Below are positions 55,550 to 64,000 of a stretch of DNA of 64,000 nucleotides, piece after piece. The notes beneath the pieces were generated by a model. It was not told where the DNA came from. It did not search any database and saw nothing but the letters and a program-made list of their open reading frames with translations. Origin of the DNA: Hyaloperonospora brassicae (lineage: Eukaryota; Oomycota; Peronosporomycetes; Peronosporales; Peronosporaceae); NCBI GenBank assembly GCA_947650285.1, contig CANTFL010000173.1, positions 62,001 through 126,000 on the forward strand. The letters run 5' to 3'. The translations under genes and the position numbers were made by a program. Within the stretch, counting starts at the first letter, position 1. Every line of letters starts with the position of its first letter.

Positions 55550-56704
55550 ATGAACATGTTAAATGATGAGGAGACCTGTCACGCCACGCGTGAAGGGTTT
55601 ACCCATTTGAGTGACATCGAATGGGGTGCGGTAGAGCGAATGAGTTCTACCGTAGGCGAGCTCGCCATTAGCGCCATGTTGGAGTCTCTAGACAGAGACC
55701 AACAACATGCCGCTATAGCCAAGTTCATACAACATGAACTTGTCGCCGAAAGGGAGAAAGTAGCCTTGCTTCACCAGCAAGGCTCTCAACAGGCCGAGCA
55801 GTTGAGAGAACTCGGTGCTCAACAGACAGAGCTGTTGAGAAAGCAGCAATTTCATGCTGCTGTGGGCGGGACGGCGCATGCGCGTCGTCCCGAAGTCATG
55901 AAAGTTGACATCTCCAAGTACAGAGGAGTCCCGGAAGACTCCCTGTTACTGTGGTTTGTCGAACTCGACAGAGCCTAAAGGATCGTCGCGTCGCAGATGA
56001 GCAAAGGAAACTCACATTTGCTCAAACCTACTTGACAGGGCGTGCCAAAACTTGGTCCCTGGGGCTCGAGAGGAGTGACCCAAATGTGTTTAGGTCGCTA
56101 TATGACTTCAAGTCCCGGCTCAGACAAACGTTTGAGCCGCCACGGGCTGAGTTCAGGGCTCGTTCAGAACTCCTGAAACTCAAGCAGGGCAAGCGTGATG
56201 TGCACGCTTACGCTCGACATATACGACTCCTAGCGAGTAGTATAACTGCTAACCCAGTTCATGAACACACGTTGATTACGGTGTTCATGGAAGGGCTTGC
56301 AGAAGGGTCCGTCAGGAGCCACCTGTTCCGCCTTGAGCTGAATACGCTGGAAGATGCGATATCAGCAGTGGAACAGGAAGACTTTAGCATGAGACAGGCT
56401 CATTCTAGCTCAAACTCTTATCTTCCACCAAGACGACAAGAGATCGGAGGTCCAGAACCAATGGAACCTCTGCTATGTTGAGAGCAAGAGAACTCGCTCT
56501 TCAAAAAACAAGCGATTGCAGCAGTGCAATCGCTGTCAGAAGTTAGGGCACTACGCATACGAGTGTAGTGCTCCACGCCCAGTACCAAACAGTACTGAGC
56601 AAAATGGACGACCATTTGCCAGAAAGGGCAATGGGCGTGGGTCCAGCGCTGTTGCGAAGCCGCAACATCGAGACGGACCATCAAAAAATGGTCGGGATCA
56701 GTAG
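55550..56704 (+). pseudogene. Gag of the Gypsy element (frameshifted)
   Basis: The frame opens at an ATG 44 bp after the LTR. The first part (to the stop ending at 55978) has a coiled-coil stretch (REKVALLHQQGSQQAEQLRELGAQQTELLRKQQ) and then VDISKYRG...LLLWFVELDRA, the start of the retrotransposon gag domain. The domain continues in another frame (55951-56481: FAQTYLTGRAKTWSLGLE, DFKSRLRQTFEPP). It then returns to the first frame (56516-56704) for the CCHC zinc knuckle CNRCQKLGHYAYEC and a Gly/Arg/Asn-rich basic tail that stops at 56704. Two frame changes and a TGA break it. Gag would form the capsid and package the RNA. Confidence 0.88.
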
Positions 56705-59310
56705 GGGCGGAGCGCCCTACTGATCCAGCAACCTCAAGAGAATTTGCTAATCTCTTGACGAAAGTTGCTCCAGATGCACAATCATTGTGTGTCTCTGCAC
56801 CTGGTGATGACGTTTCGCTCATCACCTTGAAGTTGGAAGCGACAAATGATTTGTCGCTTCGTGCCCTAGTAGACTGTGGAGCGTCAAAAATCTTTGTTCG
56901 ACGCCAGTCAAAATGGGGTCGTAGGCTCAAGTTCTTTGAGCGCGACATTCCCCACACGAGGATGACGGTGCGCCTTGCATCAGGCGCATCGATTACCGTT
57001 TAGAAACGTGTATCAGGAATCCACTACACGTTAGAGGGCGAACAGTACGATGATGACTTCATCGTACTGGATCTGGATGACAAATTTGATGTCTCCCTGG
57101 GATTACCTTGGCTCAGAAAGTACGAGCCAAGGGTGAGCTGGCAGCATGGATCCGTGAAGATGCCTGCCGCTTGTTCATCAGACGGCCATCTGATGAACAT
57201 CTTGGAGCGTCCAAAAGCGTGTGGATGTACTGCGAGTTTGTGCGATGGCCTCACTTGCGGTACGGTCGTTAGCACGACTGCACAAGGTCGCAGTGTAGTT
57301 GATCACTACACTGTGGATCAAGCTCCCGGCGGCTGTACAGGAGTACAGGCTGCGCCGAAGGTCCACTACTCGAATAAGTCGAGTGGACCGGGATATGGAT
57401 GCATGCCTAGCGGGCAGCACCTTAGAAGTAAGAAACCTGTTGCCTTCAAAGGGCAACATGGACATCCTAGGTCGACTGGAGAGTCGACCATAGAGGATCG
57501 GTCCCTGACTGAGGTTGCACAGCCACAGTCAGAAGACGTCGAGGGAATAAGTCCCCACGTACTTGAGGAAGGAATTAATCAAGATTTACTTGATGAAGGA
57601 CTAAGCCTTCAGCAACCTGTGGAAAGAAGCTCCCAGGAAGTAACCGAGACGTTGAACGTCTTGGTTAATGACGGATCAAGCGTAGGCGCTTACACGCTTG
57701 ATCTGATTGTGCCTCCGAAGTTAACTTCGGAGATAACTCAGTTGCCAACACTAGAACTGAAACGGTTCTTGCATGATCTGCGTAGTGGCAAATTCAAGCA
57801 GATCTGCATACTCGTCACAGAGGATGAGTATGTGGCCGATGTTCGGTCGGCAACAGTATTTGCTGAGAACGAACGGGTTCTCAGCAGCTCATCGATGGAC
57901 AAAAGTGTCCTCGATGAGAAAACTCGGATCGAGCGATACACGTCTCAATCCTGGGAGTCACTTCAGGCAAACCCTTTGTATAAGGATTTGATCGAATTCA
58001 AGGACGTGTTTCCTGAATTAGTACCGTGCGAGTTGCCTAAGGACAAAGGCACTCGACACGAGATCGAGCTCAGACCGGGCTCGAAATACTGTGTCATGAA
58101 GCAGTGGCCACTGCCTCGTGAACAAGTGATAGCGATCGACGAGTTCTTTGCCGATCGCTTAGCAGCGGGCCATGGTAGGGAATCAACATCCCCTCACAGC
58201 TCTCCGACCTTCTGTGTGCAAAAGGCCACAGGAGGATGGTGGATAGTGCACGCACTCAACAAATTGAATGCTGCAACGGTACCGGCTCAGACGCCGATAC
58301 CGAGGAAGGACGTAGTCATAGATGGTATGTCAAAGAGTACCATCTTTTCGTCCATGGATCTGATGGATGGGTTCTATCAGATCCTCATGCGTGAACGGGA
58401 CATCCCGAACACGGCAGTGAGCACACCCAGCGGTATCCTGTGGGAGTGGCTAGTTATGCCACAGGGGCTTTGCTCAGCCCCTGTAACATTCAACAGATGT
58501 GTTACAAATCTGTTGAGACCGGTGCGTGATTTCGCACCGAGTTACTTCGACGATGTGCTCGTTCATAGCCGGGCTATGGACGGAAGGACGGACGTTGAAG
58601 TTCACAGAACTCACGTTCGTCAGGTTCTTCAACTTATGCGTACGCACAAGTCAAATGCCAATTTTAAGAAGTTTATCTTCGCGGTTAGCGAAATACCACT
58701 TCTTGGGTGCATCGTGGGTAAACACGACGTACGCCCTGATCCCGAAAAGATCTAGACGATCACCGACTGGCCAGTGCCAGTCGATGTCAAGGGACTAAGG
58801 AAGTTCCTTGGTCCAGCGACGTACTTGCACAAGTACTCGCGCAACTACGCCGAGATGACTGTGCATCTTTCTTGCTTGCTCAAGAAAAATGTCAAGTGGT
58901 CATGGAACGCTGAGTGCCAGCGTTCCTTCGAGGGTATCAAGCAAAACTTCATGCAGTCGCCGATCTTGGCGATTGCAGATCAGGACAGACCATTTCATGT
59001 GGTCTGTGACGCCAACGATTTCGCAATCGGCTGTTCGTTAATGCAGTTCGACACAGATGGCGCGGAGCGCGTCATCTGTTATCAATCGCGTCAGCTGCAA
59101 GCAGCTGAGCGCAATTACCCAGTGCATGACAAGGAACTCCTTTCCATGAAGTACGCACCGGCTAAGTTTCGCGTCTATCCCTTGGGAGACAGACCGTTTG
59201 TTGTCTATACGAACCATGCGTCATTACGCACGGCCGTAAACAGCCCGCACCTCTCGCAATGGATGGCGAGGTGGCTGTCTTTCTTCGCGGAGTATAACTT
59301 CTACGTGTAG
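56705..59310 (+). pseudogene. Protease, reverse transcriptase and RNase H of the Gypsy element
   Basis: All of this lies in one frame, different from that of the gag C-terminus, broken by TAG codons at 57001-57003, 58753-58755 and 59308-59310. The protease has LRALVDCGASKIFV (active-site D-[CS]-G-A). After a long linker (57200-57950), the reverse transcriptase begins at VFPELVPCELPKDKGTRHEIEL. It continues with the substrate-binding block, FSSMDLMDGFYQI (first catalytic Asp), LVMPQGLCSAPVTFNR and SYFDDVLVHS (the catalytic DD pair, nt ~58540-58570). RNase H follows (FHVVCDANDFAIGCSLMQ, YPVHDKELLSMKYA, FVVYTNHASLR). The three stops all fall at positions where Gypsy relatives have a coding residue, so each probably arose by point mutation. 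Confidence 0.93.
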
Positions 59311-59318
59311 TATAAACC

Positions 59319-60352
59319 ATGACGACTAACTTCGTCGCTGATGCGCTTTCGCGCCGGCCCAATTTTGAGCCGGACGCACGAATCAACAGTGATGATAAGC
59401 CCACTGTTGCAACACTGTCAGTTAGTGTCCCGTCGTCAAGTAAACTTGACGACGTACGAAAAGCATACGCGGAAGATAAGGATCTTCTGCGATTAATGGA
59501 TCATCTGGTGCATCCATCCAGTAAATTCATAAGGGATTTACCGGCTTGTACCGATCCTCATTGGATAGGTTTAGTACACGCAACGGATTGATGTACTATA
59601 CAGTCGCCGACGACACTCCTCGTGTCGTCGTACCCGCTCATCATGATTTGCGTTTACGCATCATGTATGAGTGTCACGATGCCCCAACAGGCGGGCATCG
59701 TGGTAGAGAAAAGACTTACCTCACGGTAAGTCGTGAATTTTACTGGCCACGCCAGTATCAGTTTCTCCGCAAGTACATACGTGCTTGCGAGGTTTGTAAA
59801 CGGGTGAAGCCTAGTCCTTCATCCCGTGCGCCATTGCAGCCTCTGCCTGTTATGACAGAGTGCTGGCAGTCCGTTTCAATGGACTTCGTCTTCGGTTTTC
59901 CCGAAGACGCTCACAAGAAAAATGGTATTCTTGTGTTTGTTGACCGATTCAGCAAGATGATGCATCTTGCTGCTGTCCCTGAGTCGATCATCACTCAAGG
60001 TTGTGCTCGTGTCTTTCTAGACACGGTCTTTAGACTCCACGGGTTACCCCGTGAACTCGTATCCGACCGTGACCCTCGGTTCACGGCGGCATTTTGGCAA
60101 ACCGTGTTCCGTTCTCTCGGAACACGGTTGACGATGTCCACTTCTGACCATCCCAAAACAGATGGTCAGACGGAACGTGCGAACCGTGTCCTTGAAGAGA
60201 CCCTTCGAGGATATGTCCACTCGTTTCCGAGTTGGAGCGATTTCCTTCCAATGGTGGAATTCGTCATTAATAATTCGGTGCATGCTTCCACACAGCACAC
60301 ACCGTTTTACGTGAATGGCTTACGCCATCCACGTGTGCCCGCCCTTCTATAG
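59319..60352 (+). pseudogene. Integrase of the Gypsy element
   Basis: After the RNase H connection (FVADALSRRPNF, 59319-59591) the frame shifts again, and 59546-60352 encodes the integrase core. The HHCC zinc domain is seen as HDAPTGGHRGREKTYLTVSREFYWPR and ACEVCKRVK. The catalytic triad lies in SMDFVFGFPED, LVSDRDPRFTAAFW and TDGQTERANRVLEE. The segment ends at a TAG in PRVPALL. The integrase would insert the cDNA into chromosomes. The core itself (about 268 codons) is uninterrupted. Confidence 0.94.
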
Positions 60353-60439
60353 TGTGATTCTTCGGTAAGGGGGGAGGGACTCGCTCGAGCAAAAACCGTT
60401 TTGGCTCTTGCTCATCACGTGTCGACGCTAACGTCGTCA

Positions 60440-61098
60440 CGTATGATGCCGATGTCGATCAAGTCGACATCGATGAAGAAGATCACCTCAATAAAAGCGA
60501 TGACGCTATTATTGACTCGGATGATGATGACGATGCTGGTATATTCAGCATCGTCAACGATTATTCCAGCGAGGAAGAAGACAAACTCGCTGAAGAAGAG
60601 AACAATCTCTTAGCAGTGCGCACGAAGCGCACTGAAAGACAAAACAAAGAGTCAGCAGAGAACTTCCTGCTGACTCGAGAAGCGGTAGTCCGTTTCGTTC
60701 AGGACGCCATCGCAAATGCGGTGGACCGTCAGAAACGGAACGCAGACAAGAATGGAAGAGCAACTGTTCTTTCATTTAAAGTTAACGACCTAGTACTACT
60801 GTCTACGGTAAACTTACCTGGACATACAGTCACTAGTGTCGGCAGTAGTAAACTACTACCGAAGTACATTGGGCCATTTCAAGTGTTGCATCGCAAGGGC
60901 AATGCATACACACTCGAATTGCCACGTAAGATGCGCACGCATCCTACGTTTTACGTGGGGAGGCTCAGGCCGTACTGTCAGTACGATCCTTCTTCCTTCG
61001 ATGAAGATAGCCCCCAAGTTCAAGAACATTCATCAAGTTCTTGCGTTCGCGCTCCAGACGATCCGTCTGGTCGCGCAGATATGATACCTCGGAACTAA
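60440..61098 (+). pseudogene. Acidic insert and C-terminal part of the integrase
   Basis: From ~60440 one frame encodes an Asp/Glu-rich stretch (DIDEEDHLNKSDDAIIDSDDDDDAG, then EEEDKLAEEENN) not seen between core and tail in ordinary Gypsy integrases. It then continues into the normal DNA-binding tail: AVDRQKRNADKNGR, FKVNDLVLLSTVNLP (the GPY/F-type region) and KLLPKYIGPFQVLHRKGNAYTLELP...HPTFYVGRLRPY. It stops at 61098. Confidence 0.82.
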
Positions 61099-61648
61099 AC
61101 CGAGATATCTCCCCGCGAGATGTCGCCAGCTCGCCGAATAGGGAGCGGACATCCCGCTCGACCTGAAGCTGCGCTGTGGCATAATGGGCGCGATCCCTCG
61201 CCCGATCAGCCTCGCGATCCTTGCGGTTCTTCTGCACGGTATCAGTCAAAGCGTAGCGCCGGTCGCGCTCGTGCTTCAAGTCATCGCGCAATTCATCGAT
61301 TGCGCGATCCATCTCGAAAGGGTCGAGATGGTGAGCCGAATCATCCGGAGGAGGTCTTTCCTCCTCCACCACATCCTTTGATGGATGCTCACGGTGGTCA
61401 ACGCTTTCTAGTGGAGCGTATCTTGAATCACCGCGACAATTCAGGATCAAGGACGAGCTACCTCGTCCAGTGGCGGGGGTATCCACCCTTTTGGAACAGC
61501 TGGGAGCCCCGCTCTCAGCTGTTGATGGATGTTGAAGGTTTCGTCCGCCAGTATGACGAGACCCATCCGATAGGTCCTCGGGCCCATCGGTAAACACGCG
61601 CTTTTGGCGCTTGTAGAAGGATTGCAAGTTTGCAATCGCGTCACGCAT
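60965..61648 (-). other. Antisense open frame with coiled-coil composition
   Basis: On the strand opposite to pol, an ATG at 61648 opens 227 codons. The C-terminal half is a strong coiled-coil-like sequence (AIDELRDDLKHERDRRYALTD, DRAHYATAQLQVERDVRSLFGELATSRGEISRF, YLRDQTDRLERERKNLMNVLEL). Between 61099 and 61380 the minus strand looks more protein-like than the plus strand. It overlaps the real plus-strand chromodomain and integrase tail at its ends, so it may be a shadow, or the second part of an antisense gene that starts at 62572. Confidence 0.4.
61381..61593 (+). pseudogene. Chromodomain of the Gypsy element
   Basis: This part of a plus-strand frame (61120-61593) encodes RFLVERILNHRDNSGSRTSYLVQWRGYPPFWNSWEPRSQLL. 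It is a chromodomain with the aromatic-cage positions and the W-x-x-x-x-x-S-W-E-P hallmark. In chromoviruses this domain follows integrase and steers insertion to marked chromatin. It is separated from the integrase tail by a stop at 61098 and ~280 bp whose plus-strand reading does not look coding. Confidence 0.88.
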
Positions 61649-61747
61649 CTCAGCCGAGATGTGTGCCCTTCTCCAGGGCGAACTTAGGGAATACACGTCC
61701 CTATGTGCACGCTGCGAGTTGTCAACACAACTCGCACAAGGGTCTCC

Positions 61748-62572
61748 CTAAGTGAGGCAAGGAATGTCTGACTCACTCGACAAACTGTGCAACCGGTACC
61801 TAGCACCGGTTGACGTTCGCTTTTCGAACTTGATGCGTATCGCCTCATGTTTCTTGAGCCACCCTTCTCGTCCAAAATTCTTGACATTTTGGACGAACGC
61901 GTTCCACGCAGCCAAAAGCGAGGCTTTGTCACGCTTTTGGTTGCTGTTGTACCATCGATGTATAAGGAATACATCGAGATAAAAGTCTTCTTCAGCGCGG
62001 AAGTTACTCGCGCTGGGTCCTAAGCCATGAAGCTCAGTTGCATCGAATAATGGAATTCTATGGTGCTGGATTGTCTCGTAAGACAAGCTATTGATGAGCC
62101 GTTCGGACAAATGCCACTGCTTCAGCTCATCACGCTTCACAGTGGTACCTTTGTTGGTATCACGGCTCCCAGATTGACGACGGCTCACGCCATCGTCATC
62201 ACGCTCGTGCGAAGAGGCACGAAAAGGCGGTGGTAAGGAGTAATATTCCTCACCACCCTGATCATCGTCATCACAGACGAACAGACTGTGATGCAATTCA
62301 AGAGTCCATTCGTTCGGCAGTAGCCTTGGAGAATACTGAGGCGTCGCCGGTGAGCGAGACGCCTCTGGAGCATTGCCCGAGCCAGACACATCTGACTCGT
62401 CAGAGTAGATGACCTCAATGTCGGGGTCATCATGCGCACGCGGTGTTGTACCGTGTGCACCTGCAGCACCTGTTGCTGCAGGCGGAGAAGGAGCAGCAGA
62501 CGACGAATCGTATGCCGCAGAGGCTGGCACAGCAGCGGGCTGTGCGTGTCTTGAGTCACCCCGCATAGACAT
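61748..62572 (-). CDS. Antisense open frame next to the 3' LTR, unrecognised protein
   Basis: A 274-codon frame with an ATG start (62572) lies antisense to the element, 132 bp inside the 3' LTR. It fills most of the ~1.1 kb between the chromodomain and the LTR, where the plus strand has no convincing frame. The N-terminal half is disordered (Ala/Pro/Ser/Asp-rich). The C-terminal ~130 residues look globular (LKQWHLSERLINSLSYETIQHH, FRAEEDFYLDVFLIHRWYNS, ASLLAAWNAFVQNVKNFGREGWLKKHEAIRIKFEKR). I do not recognise the family. Antisense genes next to the 3' LTR are known in some plant Tat-lineage Gypsy elements and in some retroviruses. Whether this one is expressed is unknown. Confidence 0.55.
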   Translation of the reverse strand: MSMRGDSRHAQPAAVPASAAYDSSSAAPSPPAATGAAGAHGTTPRAHDDPDIEVIYSDESDVSGSGNAPEASRSPATPQYSPRLLPNEWTLELHHSLFVCDDDDQGGEEYYSLPPPFRASSHERDDDGVSRRQSGSRDTNKGTTVKRDELKQWHLSERLINSLSYETIQHHRIPLFDATELHGLGPSASNFRAEEDFYLDVFLIHRWYNSNQKRDKASLLAAWNAFVQNVKNFGREGWLKKHEAIRIKFEKRTSTGARYRLHSLSSESDIPCLT

Positions 62573-62691
62573 GTTAACTATGCGATGTCAAGCGGAAAGT
62601 GAATGGAACGGACCCAACAAGTGCCCCCTGTCCCAATGGTGGCCAACGGAAGGCCGCCTTATTTTCGATAGTCACACGGTAACTATCAGTT

Positions 62692-62704
62692 AAGGGGGGG
62701 GTGA
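62692..62704 (+). other. Polypurine tract
   Basis: AAGGGGGGGGTGA lies directly before the 3' LTR and is the expected site for plus-strand priming. Confidence 0.85.
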
Positions 62705-63096
62705 TGTAACGGGGCAGCCCGTTACATGGAATTGTCACTTTGAAGAAACAATTCCAATAAAGAATATTAATTTGAATATTCTTTGAACAATATCACCAAA
62801 GTGTTGATAGTGAAGGGTCGACCAAAGAGTCTGTTCATTGGTTGATATCTTGATGATATCAATTCACCAATCGCCGTAAGACGCGCGCAATGAGTGGTGA
62901 CGAGACGTCACCATACACTCAGTTAGATTATTATAATTAAGTTAAGTCAAACAGAGAGACAGTGGATAAAGACTTAATTATATTAATATAACAGTTATGC
63001 TTTTACCTTATCTACGCTTCCTCGTTTGCCTCGTGTACGTCTGTCGGGGCACCGAAATCCTTGCGTTAAGTTCACGCAAGGGTGTGCCCCGTTACA
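62705..63096 (+). repeat. 3' LTR
   Basis: This is a 392-bp copy of the 5' LTR with 12 substitutions and no indels by hand count. The changes include four within the TATCACCA hairpin region, which is better preserved in the 5' LTR. The first 22 bases form a 9-bp-arm hairpin here, broken by one change in the 5' copy. Confidence 0.96.
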
Positions 63097-63664
63097 CCCA
63101 GGGGGAGATAGCGCAGAGAGGGGAGACAAGCCTGTCCTAGAAGTGCAGGCCGCCTAGACGTCCCCAGACCGATCATTTGAAACGAATGAGCAAGAGAGAC
63201 CTACTAGCACGGCGAAGGAGCAGCCAGCATTCGGGTCGGGACCGATATCGACAGACGAATCGACATCGGGTAGGACGGGCAACAAAAGAGACGGGAAAGG
63301 GGTACCTCGAGAACCTACTATTGACGAGAATATTGGCGAGACTATTGACGAGGTTCAGACGGAGGAGATGTGCGACGCCGTGGTAGCGGCTAGAATGGTG
63401 GCATCACATGAAACTCCACGGTAGGCGAAGACTTAATCGAAATCACATCTGTTTGCAATTGCCCGAATTCTGCGGCCATAGATGCCGAACTTGTCCCGTC
63501 CGAATAGAGACGATGTCCGAAACTTCGCAGTGATAAGAAATAGCTGCTATACAAGTTTTTCGAAGAAGCATGTATTGAGAGCGTGGTCTCCTAAGTGGAA
63601 TGGGAGCGGCACGCGCAGATAGCGACCCAGGCTCTTTACAAAACGAGCTGGTCTTTTACACATC
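63097..63664. other. Non-coding flank 3' of the Gypsy element
   Basis: No supported gene. Short diverged direct repeats of the type CTATTGACGAG occur at about 63320-63355. The stretch may belong to another repeat that the Gypsy element entered. Confidence 0.4.
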
Positions 63665-64000
63665 ATGCAAAACATAATTAGCAAGGTTAAATGGGCACAG
63701 CTAATACCTCTCAACCAATGGTTGGACACTCGCAGGATTTCTCTCAATGCTAGAGGAGAAGCTGGACCATCCCAGGCGTCAAGGGGTACTTACCTAGACT
63801 TTGTGTTTAATCCTACGGTATACAGTAACGTAGAGCTCGAGACATTGAGGGCAATCTGTCAGCAACCTGCGGCTGAACCCAGTGAGCGTCGGCTCCGCGC
63901 TAGCACCAACGATGAGTGGAAGATAATCAGTGGTTTAGCCGAGGGCAGCATCGTCAGCAGGCGCATGCCCGACTTCTTACGGAGTGTCTTTACCTCAAAG
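63665..64000 (+). CDS. Open frame running off the window, unrecognised
   Basis: From an ATG at 63665 (MQNIISKVKWAQLIPLNQW) the frame is open for 112 codons to the end of the window; the frame is closed by a TAG about 50 bp upstream. Composition is protein-like (TYLDFVFNPTVYSNVELETLRAICQQ, WKIISGLAEGSIVSRRMPDFLRSVFTSK). I do not recognise a family, and the setting suggests a retroelement protein. Confidence 0.4.
   Translation, partial: MQNIISKVKWAQLIPLNQWLDTRRISLNARGEAGPSQASRGTYLDFVFNPTVYSNVELETLRAICQQPAAEPSERRLRASTNDEWKIISGLAEGSIVSRRMPDFLRSVFTSK

Larger units (their letters stand above)
55114..63096 (+). mobile_element. Ty3/Gypsy LTR retrotransposon with chromodomain, defective copy
   Basis: The element is 7,983 bp with two 392-bp LTRs in the same orientation, beginning TGTAAC and ending GTTACA. 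Flanks are ACCAG (5') and CCCAG (3'), a 5-bp target duplication with one mismatch. In order it carries a primer-binding site, gag with a CCHC knuckle, protease, reverse transcriptase, RNase H, integrase, an acidic integrase tail, a chromodomain, an antisense open frame and a polypurine tract; PR-RT-RH-IN is the Gypsy order. The LTRs differ at 12 of 392 positions by hand count, so the insertion is not recent. Frame changes and three TAG stops in pol show it is dead as it stands. The whole element is unusually rich in perfect short hairpins. Confidence 0.95.

Overview
The window looks like nuclear DNA of an oomycete, most likely a Peronosporales-type genome (Phytophthora or a downy mildew). This is inferred from GC-rich, mostly intron-poor genes with short GT-AG introns (69-373 nt), low-complexity acidic, Gln- and Ser-rich proteins, and islands of housekeeping genes separated by decayed retroelements. 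No rRNA, tRNA, CRISPR array or bacterial operon was seen.

Layout. From 1 to about 44.7 kb is a gene island with, in order: an ankyrin protein (-), an F-box protein (-), a DOT1-type histone H3K79 methyltransferase (+), an Rsa3-like ribosome-assembly protein (-), a neuropathy-target-esterase-type lysophospholipase (+), a POT/PTR peptide transporter (-), an unrecognised 488-aa protein (+), a short-form tRNase Z with three exons (+), a Gln-rich protein (-), SBDS with a C-terminal zinc finger (+), a type I membrane protein (+), a Ser-rich acidic protein (+), an SRPK-type kinase with three exons (+), a RhoGDI with three exons (-), bystin/Enp1 (+) and a NECAP endocytic adaptor (+). Three of these (Rsa3-like, SBDS, bystin) act in ribosome biogenesis, and tRNase Z and SRPK in RNA maturation. 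They read as ordinary housekeeping genes, not a co-regulated pathway. Between SBDS and the membrane protein (28.2-30.7 kb) lies a small nest of LINE-related insertions, bounded by two different 16-bp target-site duplications and containing a 121-bp tandem repeat.

From 44.7 to 55.1 kb the sequence is AT-richer and has no intact gene. It is largely an old retroelement graveyard, with one clearly recognisable LINE reverse-transcriptase relic near 53.1-53.8 kb.

From 55,114 to 63,096 lies a 7,983-bp Ty3/Gypsy LTR retrotransposon with 392-bp LTRs (12 differences by hand count, about 3%), gag, protease, reverse transcriptase, RNase H, integrase and chromodomain, broken by several stops and frameshifts. 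Two features stand out. Almost the whole element, coding and LTR, is packed with perfect local inverted repeats (arms of 6-12 bp, loops of 1-12 nt, one every few tens of bases), which the host genes next to it lack. A long antisense open frame also starts just inside the 3' LTR. The window ends in an open frame of unknown nature that runs off the edge.

Starts were placed at ATG codons and introns were inferred by eye from GT-AG sites, phase and family conservation. No alignment or transcript data were available.
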